This document shows, piece after piece, positions 14,788-21,804 of a DNA stretch of 21,804 bases. Source of the stretch: an uncultured Muribaculaceae bacterium. Lineage in GTDB: Bacteria > Bacteroidota > Bacteroidia > Bacteroidales > Muribaculaceae. Made by a program: the position numbers and the translations under genes. Each line of letters opens with the position of its first letter. The stretch's first letter is position 1. The stretch lies in assembly GCA_910585755.1 (NCBI GenBank), contig CAJUFH010000052.1, positions 1 through 21,804 on the forward strand. Reading direction: 5' to 3'. The notes under the pieces are model-generated. The model did not search any database. It saw only the letters and a program-made list of their open reading frames with translations, and was not told the DNA's origin.

Positions 14788-16110
14788 TTGGAAAGTTTCC
14801 TCATTAAAGCCGCCCAGCTAATACTGGCCCTCTCCCTGTTAGTCATAATCCACGAGTTCGGCCATTTCCTCTGGGCCCGCGTTTTCAAGATACGGGTGGA
14901 GAAGTTCTACCTTTTCTTCAATCCCTGGTTCTCCCTCGCCAAATGGAAGCCGAAGGGGAGCGATACGGAATACGGCATCGGATGGCTCCCCCTCGGCGGA
15001 TATGTCAAAATCGCCGGAATGGTCGACGAGTCGATGGATACCGAGCAGATGGCCCAGCCAGCCAAACCCGACGAGTTCCGGGCCAAACCGGCATGGCAGC
15101 GGCTCCTGGTGATGACAGGGGGTGTCCTCAACAACTTCATCCTCGCGCTCCTGATTTACGCCGGCATCGCCTTCTACTGGGGCGACCGCTCAATCCCCTA
15201 TTCCAGCGCCTACGAAGGCATGGACTTCGCGCCCCAGGCTCAGGAAATGGGCTTCCGTAACGGCGATATAATCCTCGCCGCCGACAGCAAGCCCATCGAC
15301 CAGACCGACCGCTCCCATCTCTACAAGATGCTGGAATCAAAATCGGTGACAGTCCTGCGCGACCATAAGGACACCGTCGAAATCTCAATCCCGAAAGACG
15401 CCGTGACGCGCCTCGACCCCGAACAGGGATTTATGGCCTTCCGAATCCCCGTAGTGGTAAAGAAGGTTATGAACGGCTCGGCGGCCGCCGAAGCCGGAGT
15501 GCTCCCCGGCGACCGCATGATTGGGGTAGACTCCTTGGAAACCAGGGCTTTCTCCGAATTTTCCCCCGCGCTTCTCGCCCATGCCGGAAAACCGGTCGAC
15601 CTGCGCCTCATCCGCGGAAACGACACCATAACCGTCTCAGCGACCCCCTCCGAGACCGGCAAACTCGGATTCGAGCTCACCCCTCCCCTCGAACTCTTTG
15701 ATTTCCAGACCAAGGAATATGGGTTCTTCGAGTCAATCCCGGTCGGAATCTCCAACGGCACGGGAACTCTCGTAACCTACGTCGGCTCCCTGAAACATCT
15801 CTTCTCCAAAGAGGGCGCCGAGAGCCTCGGCGGATTCGGAGCCATCGGCAGCATGTTCCCCGAACGATGGAACTGGCGCACTTTCTGGGAAATGACCGCC
15901 TTCCTCTCGATTATCCTGGCGTTCATGAACATTATCCCAATACCGGCTCTCGACGGCGGACACGTCATGTTCCTCCTTTGGGAAGTGGTGACCCGCAAGC
16001 CCGTGCCGCAGAAACTCCTCGAAAAGGCGCAGGTTGCCGGAATGATGTTCCTCCTCATTCTCCTGCTATACGCTAACTCAAACGATATCTACCGTTTCCT
16101 GATAAAATGA
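14788..16110 (+). CDS. rseP: Site-2 intramembrane metalloprotease RseP
   Basis: A 440-residue M50 zinc protease of the inner membrane, which in the well-studied case cleaves an anti-sigma factor after a first cut by a site-1 protease; the substrate here is unknown. Zinc motif HEFGH is at 22-26 in TM1 and LDG at 388-390 in the second core helix, giving the third ligand Asp389. Two PDZ domains lie between: the first around 140-190 (GFRNGDIILAADSKPI) and the second around 225-290 (EAGVLPGDRMIGVDSL). The start is a TTG at 14788; MESFLIKAAQLILALSLLVI fits the conserved N-terminus of Bacteroidales RseP, and no ATG is available. The gene overlaps the next by ATGA. Confidence 0.95.
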   Translation: MESFLIKAAQLILALSLLVIIHEFGHFLWARVFKIRVEKFYLFFNPWFSLAKWKPKGSDTEYGIGWLPLGGYVKIAGMVDESMDTEQMAQPAKPDEFRAKPAWQRLLVMTGGVLNNFILALLIYAGIAFYWGDRSIPYSSAYEGMDFAPQAQEMGFRNGDIILAADSKPIDQTDRSHLYKMLESKSVTVLRDHKDTVEISIPKDAVTRLDPEQGFMAFRIPVVVKKVMNGSAAAEAGVLPGDRMIGVDSLETRAFSEFSPALLAHAGKPVDLRLIRGNDTITVSATPSETGKLGFELTPPLELFDFQTKEYGFFESIPVGISNGTGTLVTYVGSLKHLFSKEGAESLGGFGAIGSMFPERWNWRTFWEMTAFLSIILAFMNIIPIPALDGGHVMFLLWEVVTRKPVPQKLLEKAQVAGMMFLLILLLYANSNDIYRFLIK

Positions 16111-17318
16111 CACTGCCCGACCATCATACATCCGACCTCCCCGTGCTGAGACTCCGGCGCGGAAAGGAAGAGAGTGTCGACCGATTCCACCCCTGGATTT
16201 TCTCCGGGGCGCTCCAGCTCCCACTCCCCGAATCCCTCGAGGAAGGGATCATTGTCAAAATCGAAACTTTCGACGGCCGGGTAATCGGCGTCGGCCACTA
16301 CCAGATCGGTTCCATCGCCGTACGCATCCTCGACTTCTCCGACCGCGAAATCAACGACGACTTCTACCGCGAACGTCTCGGCCACGCTCTGAAGCTGCGG
16401 CAGGCTCTCGGCCTTGCCCGCCCCGACAACGACGCCTACCGCCTCGTCCACGGCGAGGGGGATTTCCTCTCGGGACTCGTGGTCGACATCTACGGCCCGA
16501 CAGCCGTCGTCCAGGCCCATTCCCCCGGCATGCACTACGCCCGCGAAATCATCGCCCGGCAGCTCGTGGCTCTCGAAGGGCTCGACGTGCGCAACGTCTA
16601 CTACAAGAGCGAGACTACCCTCCCCTACAAGGCGCGCCTCGACCCCCAGAACGACTACCTGATCGGGGGCTTTGAAACAGCCGTGGCTACCGAAAACGGC
16701 CTGAAATTCAACATCGACTGGCTACGCGGCCAAAAGACCGGCTTCTTCGTCGACCAGCGCGACAACCGCTCCCTGCTCGAGCATTACGCCCGGGGGCGCC
16801 GCGTACTCAACATGTTCTGCTATACCGGCGGCTTCTCCGTCTACGCCATGCGGGGAGGCGCTGAGCTGGTACATTCCGTCGATTCCTCTGAAAAGGCGAT
16901 TACCCTTACCGACGCCAACATACGGCTCAACTTTCCCGAAGACACCCGCCACAAATCCTTCGCGCAGGATGCCTTCAAGTTCCTCGACCAGACCGAGCAG
17001 GGCGCCTACGACCTGATCGTGCTCGACCCCCCGGCCTTCGCCAAGCACCGCAGCGCGCTCCGCAATGCCCTCCGCGGCTACCAGCGCCTCAACTTCCGCG
17101 CTATGGAGCGAATCGCCCCCGGGGGAATCCTCTTCACCTTCTCCTGTTCCCAGGCCGTCAGCCGCGAGCAGTTCCGCCTCGCCGTATTCTCCGCCGCCGC
17201 CCAGAGCGGCCGCAAAATACGCATCCTCCACCAGCTCACCCAGCCCGCCGACCACCCCGTCAACATCTACCACCCCGAAGGCGAATACCTCAAGGGCCTC
17301 ATCCTCTACGTCGAATAA
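16107..17318 (+). CDS. rlmI: Class I SAM-dependent rRNA methyltransferase, RlmI-like (23S rRNA m5C)
   Basis: A 403-residue protein with the RlmI/RlmK layout. An N-terminal PUA domain (about 12-85; RRGKEESVDRFHPWIFSGAL) is followed by a linker domain (LVHGEGDFLSGLVVDIYG), then a Rossmann methyltransferase fold: GFFVDQRDNR, SAM-binding FCYTGGFS beginning at 237, acidic VDSSEKAI, motif IV DPPAF at 307-311, and FSCSQ with Cys347, the position used as nucleophile by RlmI. RlmI of E. coli methylates C1962 of 23S rRNA; the same target is inferred. Its ATG overlaps the rseP stop by four bases (ATGA), so it is translationally coupled and last in the dxr operon. Confidence 0.88.
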   Translation: MTLPDHHTSDLPVLRLRRGKEESVDRFHPWIFSGALQLPLPESLEEGIIVKIETFDGRVIGVGHYQIGSIAVRILDFSDREINDDFYRERLGHALKLRQALGLARPDNDAYRLVHGEGDFLSGLVVDIYGPTAVVQAHSPGMHYAREIIARQLVALEGLDVRNVYYKSETTLPYKARLDPQNDYLIGGFETAVATENGLKFNIDWLRGQKTGFFVDQRDNRSLLEHYARGRRVLNMFCYTGGFSVYAMRGGAELVHSVDSSEKAITLTDANIRLNFPEDTRHKSFAQDAFKFLDQTEQGAYDLIVLDPPAFAKHRSALRNALRGYQRLNFRAMERIAPGGILFTFSCSQAVSREQFRLAVFSAAAQSGRKIRILHQLTQPADHPVNIYHPEGEYLKGLILYVE

Positions 17319-17431
17319 CCCCGCCGCTCCCCGCTTCTTTCCCTCCGAATGGGTTCTGATCCCGGTGTGAGGGGCTGCGGCCCCGAAGCTGCCTCCTGGT
17401 GCGCGAGGCGTAAGCCGAGCGAAGAAGAGGC

Positions 17432-17473
17432 GCCCCGAAGGGCTTTTGTCCCGGTGCGGCCCCCCTGGGGGCC
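17432..17473 (+). terminator. Candidate terminator region after rlmI
   Basis: The 205-bp gap between rlmI and the peptidase gene holds three GC hairpins. GGGGC-TGCG-GCCCC is at 17371-17384. GCCC-CGAA-GGGC is at 17432-17443 and is followed by TTTTG. GGCCCCCCTGGGGGCC is at 17458-17473 and is followed by a T/C-rich tract. None is a classic strong terminator, but the second and third together are plausible. No TAnnTTTG is visible for the following gene. Confidence 0.4.
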
Positions 17474-17523
17474 TTCCTCCTTCCCTTTCTCCTCCCTTCC
17501 CGAAAGCAAAAAAATTAACTCAG

Positions 17524-19530
17524 ATGAAAGCAATCCTCGCCGCGGCTTCCGCCGCCATCCTGGCCTCAGCATCAGCAATGGCAAACAACCTCGACCCAAA
17601 CAACCCCTCAGGCAACACCGTTGACCGCTTCGCCGACATCCAGGTACTCCGCTACACGGTCCCCGGATTCAACGAACTCGCCCCGAAGCAGAAACTCCTT
17701 ATATATTATCTGACCGAAGCCGCCCTCCAGGGCCGCGACATCCTCTGGGACCAAAACGGCCGCTACAACCTGCAGCTCCGCCAGACCCTCGAATCCCTCT
17801 ACCGCGGCTACAAGGGTGACCGCCGCTCCCCGGAGTTCCTCGCCTTCGAGAAATACCTAAAACAGGTTGAGTTCGGCAACGGCCCCCACCACCACTATTC
17901 CGCCGACAAATTCATCCCCGGCTTCACCCGCGAATGGTTTGACAACGCCCTCTCCCAGGCTGGGCTCCCTGCTCCCTCCCCAGAGGTCTCCCGCCTGATT
18001 TTCGACCCGTCTTTTATGGCCAAGCGCACCAACCAGGCCGCCGGCCAGGACCTTATCCTGACCTCCGCCAACAACCTCTACGGCCCCGGTGTCAGCCAGC
18101 CCGAAGTCGAAGCCTACTACGCCGCCCTGAAGGACACCACCGACCTCACCCCGGTATCCTACGGCCTCAACTCCCGCCTCGAAAAGACCCCCGACGGCAA
18201 ACTCGTTGAAAACACCTACAAGGTAGGCGGCCTCTACTCCCCTGCCATCGAGCGCATCGTCGAGAACCTCCGAAAGGCAATTCCATACGCAGAAAGCAAG
18301 GCACAGGCCGACGTAATCCGCGAACTCATCAAATTCTACGAAACCGGCGACCTCGCGACCTTCGACTCCTATTCCATAATGTGGACCGAGGACACCGCTT
18401 CCCAGGTCGACTTCATCAACGGATTCATCGAAAGCTACGGCGACCCCCTCGGAATGACCGGCAACTGGGAGTCGATCGTTAACTTCAAGAACGAAGCCGC
18501 CTCCCACCGCACCGAGGTTATCTCGCAGAACGCCCAGTGGTTCGAGGATCATTCCCCCGTCGACTCCCGCTTCCGCAAGCCGCAGGTCAAGGGTGTCTCC
18601 GCGAAAGTAATCAACGCCGCAGTACTCGCCGGTGACTCATACCCCGCGACCCCGATCGGCATCAACCTCCCGAACGCCAACTGGATCCGCGCCGCCCACG
18701 GCTCCAAGTCCGTCACAATCGAGAATATTACCCAGGCCTACGACGACGCTTCCCACGGCGACGGATTCAACGAGGAATTTGTAATCGACCAGCCAACCCG
18801 CGACCTCCTCGACAAATACCTCTTCATAACCGACAACCTCCACACCGACCTTCACGAGTGCCTCGGCCACGGCTCGGGCCGACTCCTCCCCGGCGTTGAC
18901 CCCGACGCGCTGAAAGCCCACGGCTCGACCCTCGAAGAGACCCGCGCCGACCTATTCGCCCTCTACTATCTCGCCGACCCGAAGCTCCTCGAGCTCGGAC
19001 TCCTCGACAACCCCGACGCCTACAAGGCCGAATACTACAAATACATGCTCAACGGCCTGATGACACAGCTCATGCGTATCGAGCCTGGCAAGGACATCGA
19101 GGAAGCCCACATGCGCAACCGCGCCCTCATCGCCCGCTGGGTTCTGGAGAAAGGCGCTCCCGACAAGGTCGTCGAAATGGTCAAGCGCGACGGCAAGACC
19201 TTCATTCAGATTAACGACTACCAGGCCCTCCGCGACCTCTTCGGGCAGCTCCTGGCCGAAATCCAGCGCATCAAGAGCGAAGGCGACTACCCCGCCGGCG
19301 AGAAGCTCGTCGAAGAATACGCCGTAAAAGTCGACCCCGCCCTCCACAAAGAGGTGCTCGACCGCTACGCGACTCTCGACATAGCCCCCTACAAAGGCTT
19401 CGTAAACCCGGTCTATACCCCCGTGACCGACAAGGACGGAAACATCACCGACATCAAGGTAACTTACGAGGAAGACTACCTCCCCCAGATGTTCCGCTAC
19501 TCATCCGACTATTCTCCGTTAACCAAATAA
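17524..19530 (+). CDS. Dipeptidyl peptidase III (M49 family zinc peptidase), exported
   Basis: A 668-residue metallopeptidase that removes dipeptides from the N-termini of short peptides. The zinc motif HECLGH is at 444-449 and the second motif EETRAD at 471-476, so the zinc ligands should be His444, His449 and Glu472. The Cys-containing HECLGH is the form known from Bacteroides thetaiotaomicron DPP III, and the length agrees (about 675). The start is the ATG at 17524: MKAILAAASAAILASASAMA is a clear signal peptide, and a longer frame from a TTG adds only Pro-rich leader sequence. The enzyme is therefore expected in the periplasm. The histidine-degradation gene ftcD follows after 40 bp with no promoter seen, so they may be co-transcribed. 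Confidence 0.95.
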   Translation: MKAILAAASAAILASASAMANNLDPNNPSGNTVDRFADIQVLRYTVPGFNELAPKQKLLIYYLTEAALQGRDILWDQNGRYNLQLRQTLESLYRGYKGDRRSPEFLAFEKYLKQVEFGNGPHHHYSADKFIPGFTREWFDNALSQAGLPAPSPEVSRLIFDPSFMAKRTNQAAGQDLILTSANNLYGPGVSQPEVEAYYAALKDTTDLTPVSYGLNSRLEKTPDGKLVENTYKVGGLYSPAIERIVENLRKAIPYAESKAQADVIRELIKFYETGDLATFDSYSIMWTEDTASQVDFINGFIESYGDPLGMTGNWESIVNFKNEAASHRTEVISQNAQWFEDHSPVDSRFRKPQVKGVSAKVINAAVLAGDSYPATPIGINLPNANWIRAAHGSKSVTIENITQAYDDASHGDGFNEEFVIDQPTRDLLDKYLFITDNLHTDLHECLGHGSGRLLPGVDPDALKAHGSTLEETRADLFALYYLADPKLLELGLLDNPDAYKAEYYKYMLNGLMTQLMRIEPGKDIEEAHMRNRALIARWVLEKGAPDKVVEMVKRDGKTFIQINDYQALRDLFGQLLAEIQRIKSEGDYPAGEKLVEEYAVKVDPALHKEVLDRYATLDIAPYKGFVNPVYTPVTDKDGNITDIKVTYEEDYLPQMFRYSSDYSPLTK

Positions 19531-19570
19531 GCGAATCAGGCTTCATACACTAACCTAATCATCGCAAGCC

Positions 19571-21274
19571 ATGAAGAAAATTATCGAATGTGTGCCCAAT
19601 TTCAGCGAAGGGCGCGACAAGGAAACGATTTCCGCCATCACATCGGCGATTACCTCGGCCGCGCCTGTGGCGCTCCTCGACGTTGACCCCGGAGAAGCTA
19701 CCAACCGCACCGTCGTTACCTTCGTCGGCACTCCCGACGATGTTGTCGAAGCCGCCTTTGCCGGAATCAAACGTGCCGCCGAACTGATTGACATGCGCAA
19801 GCATCACGGCGCCCACCCCCGAATGGGAGCGACCGACGTGTGCCCCCTGATTCCCGTAAGCGGCGTGACACTCGAAGAGTGCGCCGAGCTTTCCCGCGTC
19901 CTCGCGAAGCGGGTTGCCGACGAACTGGGAATCCCCGTCTACTGCTACGAAGCCGCCGCATTCACTCCCGAGCGCAAGAACCTCGCGGTTTGCCGCGCCG
20001 GGGAATACGAGGCGCTCCCGGAGAAAATGAACCACCCCGGCAAGGGCCCCGATTTCGGCGACCGCCCCTTCGACGAGGCCGCCGCCCGCACCGGCGCTAC
20101 CACCATCGGCGCCCGCGACTTCCTGATTGCCGTCAACTTCAATCTCAACACCACCTCCACCCGCCGCGCCAACGCGATCGCCTTCGACGTCCGCGAAAAG
20201 GGGCGTCCTCAGCGCGAGGGTGGCAAAGTCACAGGCAAACCCCTCAAGGACGAGAACGGTAAGCCGCTGATGATTCCCGGCACCCTCAAAGGCACCAAGG
20301 CAATCGGCTGGTACATCGACGAATACGGCATCGCGCAGGTGTCGATGAACATAACCGACATCAACACCACCCCCCTCCACGTCGCCTTCGACGAGGTATG
20401 CCGCGCCGCCAACGAGCGCGGAATCCGCGTCACCGGCACCGAGATTGTCGGCCTGATTCCCAAACGCGCCCTGGTTGACGCCGGAAAATACTTCCTCCGC
20501 AAGCAGCAGCGCTCCCTCGGCATCCCCGAAGCTGACATTATCCGCATAGCCGTCAAATCCATGGGGCTCGACGAGCTGAAACCCTTCAAACCCGAAGAGA
20601 AAGTAATCGAATACCTTCTCGAGGCCGGACAGAAGAAGAGCGGCAGAAAGCTCGTCGACATGACCCTCGAAGGGTTCGCCGACGAGACTGCCTCCGAGTC
20701 CCCCGCTCCCGGCGGAGGCTCGATCGCCGCGTATATAGGAGCGCTCGGAGCCGCCCTCGGCACGATGGTCGCCAACCTCTCTGCCCACAAGGCCGGATGG
20801 GACGAGCGCTGGGAAGAGTTCTCCGACTACGCCGAGCGCGGCCGCGACATCCTGGACCGCCTGATCGGCCTGGTCGACGAGGACACCGCCGCCTTCAACC
20901 GCATAATGGGTGTCTTCGCGATGCCCAAGGGCACCGAGGAGGAGAAGGCCGCCCGCGCCAAGGCCCTCCAGGAAGCGACCCTCTACGCAACCGAAGTACC
21001 CCTCCGCACAATGAAAACCGCCGCCGAAGCCTTCGACCTCCTCGAAGCAATGGCCCGCGAAGGCAATCCGGCCTCCGTCTCCGACGCCGGTGTGGGAGCC
21101 CTCGCCGCCCGTTCCGCCGTCCTCGGCGCGCAGCTCAACGTCCGCATCAACGCCGCCGGCCTCACCGACCGCTCCATGGCCGAGGCCCTCTGCGAGGAAG
21201 CCGAGGAAATCGCCTGCCACGCGTCCGCCCGCGAGACCCAGATTCTCGAAATCGTCAACTCCAAAATCGGTTAA
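19571..21274 (+). CDS. ftcD: Bifunctional glutamate formimidoyltransferase / formimidoyl-THF cyclodeaminase
   Basis: A 567-residue fusion of two cytoplasmic enzymes of histidine breakdown. Residues 1 to about 300 form the formimidoyltransferase (VPNFSEGRD at 8-16; HHGAHPRMGATDVCP with His82 at the position of the catalytic His of mammalian FTCD). It moves the formimino group of N-formimino-glutamate to tetrahydrofolate. A linker (about 300-355) joins the cyclodeaminase (about 358-560; APGGGSIAAYIGALGAALG, VDEDTAAFN, GNPASVSDAGVGALAARSAV), which releases ammonia to give 5,10-methenyl-THF. The layout and size match vertebrate FTCD (541 residues), whereas many bacteria use separate ftcD and fchA genes. 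No frameshift is seen. It sits 38 bp before hutU. Confidence 0.96.
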   Translation: MKKIIECVPNFSEGRDKETISAITSAITSAAPVALLDVDPGEATNRTVVTFVGTPDDVVEAAFAGIKRAAELIDMRKHHGAHPRMGATDVCPLIPVSGVTLEECAELSRVLAKRVADELGIPVYCYEAAAFTPERKNLAVCRAGEYEALPEKMNHPGKGPDFGDRPFDEAAARTGATTIGARDFLIAVNFNLNTTSTRRANAIAFDVREKGRPQREGGKVTGKPLKDENGKPLMIPGTLKGTKAIGWYIDEYGIAQVSMNITDINTTPLHVAFDEVCRAANERGIRVTGTEIVGLIPKRALVDAGKYFLRKQQRSLGIPEADIIRIAVKSMGLDELKPFKPEEKVIEYLLEAGQKKSGRKLVDMTLEGFADETASESPAPGGGSIAAYIGALGAALGTMVANLSAHKAGWDERWEEFSDYAERGRDILDRLIGLVDEDTAAFNRIMGVFAMPKGTEEEKAARAKALQEATLYATEVPLRTMKTAAEAFDLLEAMAREGNPASVSDAGVGALAARSAVLGAQLNVRINAAGLTDRSMAEALCEEAEEIACHASARETQILEIVNSKIG

Positions 21275-21312
21275 TCTCTGTTATTCAATTCAAAAATCCA
21301 ATTACGAAATAT

Positions 21313-21804
21313 ATGGAAATGACCCTCCGGCAATTCCAGGACGACATCCGAGCCGGTATTCCCGCCGTACTCCCCGAGCCCCGCGAATACGACCCCTCCG
21401 TCAACCACGCGCCACGGCGCAAGGACATCCTCTCTCCCGAAGAGAAGAAACTCGCCCTCCGCAACGCCCTCCGCTACTTCCCCAAAGAGCAGCACGCAGT
21501 CCTCGCCCCCGAGTTCGCCAAGGAACTCGCCGACTACGGACGCATATATATGTACCGCCTCCGCCCGCGCTACGACATGTACGCCCGCCCGATCGACCAG
21601 TATCCCGCCCGTTCCCGCCAGGCCGCCGCGATAATGCTGATGATTCAGAACAACCTCGACCCCGCCGTCGCCCAGCACCCCCACGAGCTGATTACCTACG
21701 GCGGCAACGGCGCCGTCTTCCAGAACTGGGCGCAATACCGCCTCGCGATGAAATACCTCAGCGAGATGACCGACGAACAGACCCTCGTCATGTACTCCGG
21801 CCAT
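21313..21804 (+). CDS. hutU: Urocanate hydratase, N-terminal part (runs off the window)
   Basis: The ATG at 21313 opens a frame that stays open for 164 codons to the window edge. Recognisable family stretches are NHAPRRKDIL, EKKLALRNALRYF, YGRIYMYRLRP, ARPIDQYPARS, the near-invariant NNLDPAVAQHPHELITYGG followed by NGAVFQNWAQY, and MTDEQTLVMYSGH. Urocanase is a cytoplasmic NAD-dependent enzyme turning urocanate into imidazolone propionate, the second step of histidine degradation; about 75 percent of it lies beyond the window. The gap to ftcD is AT-rich and shows no promoter, so the two are likely one operon, with hutI and hutH expected downstream. Confidence 0.96.
   Translation, partial: MEMTLRQFQDDIRAGIPAVLPEPREYDPSVNHAPRRKDILSPEEKKLALRNALRYFPKEQHAVLAPEFAKELADYGRIYMYRLRPRYDMYARPIDQYPARSRQAAAIMLMIQNNLDPAVAQHPHELITYGGNGAVFQNWAQYRLAMKYLSEMTDEQTLVMYSGH

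Noticed and set aside
17446..17523. Longer N-terminus for the M49 peptidase from a TTG
   Set aside because: It would translate the terminator-like hairpin region into a Pro-rich leader ahead of a clear signal peptide at 17524.
19559..21220. 553-codon open frame antisense to ftcD, and similar long antisense frames over rarA (3456-4649), dxr (14008-14787) and the M49 peptidase (17857-18552)
   Set aside because: The opposite strands hold complete, motif-bearing enzymes. These frames are Gly/Val/Glu-rich shadows expected from strong C preference at third codon positions.

Overview
The window is GC-rich chromosomal DNA from a member of the Bacteroidota, most likely a gut Bacteroidales such as Muribaculaceae or Rikenellaceae. 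The family assignment is inference. Supporting signs are the Bacteroides-type promoters (TTTG about 20 nt upstream of TAnnTTTG), almost no Shine-Dalgarno sequences, a secreted subtilase ending in a type IX-like sorting domain, and a dipeptidyl peptidase III with the HECLGH motif known from Bacteroides. Coding strands strongly prefer C at third positions, which produces many long false ORFs on opposite strands.

Layout. Bases 1-45 hold the start of a leftward gene that runs off the window. Bases 141-3303 (minus strand) carry a small two-helix membrane protein, a PstS-like lipoprotein and a periplasmic TPR protein, ending at a strong terminator. rarA (3495-4766, plus) converges on a large secreted S8 protease (4898-7156, minus) across a shared hairpin terminator. 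A divergent intergenic region then leads into a complete tripartite RND efflux operon (7345-13123, plus): TolC-like outer membrane protein, lipoprotein adaptor and inner membrane pump.

About 440 bp without an obvious gene follow (13124-13563). The first part holds direct repeats. The second part has a good promoter followed by an RNA predicted to fold into a long rod. In the rod, canonical helices are separated by repeated tandem G-A mismatches, and its closing helix can be replaced by an alternative upstream helix. This RNA sits immediately before dxr and is the most unusual element in the window. dxr, rseP and an rlmI-like rRNA methyltransferase follow as a tight operon (13564-17318).

The right end is catabolic: a secreted dipeptidyl peptidase III (17524-19530), then a fused formimidoyltransferase/cyclodeaminase (ftcD, 19571-21274) and the start of urocanate hydratase (hutU, from 21313). 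The last two are steps of histidine degradation to glutamate and one-carbon folate. All structures and family calls here come from reading the sequence by eye; no searches or folding programs were run.
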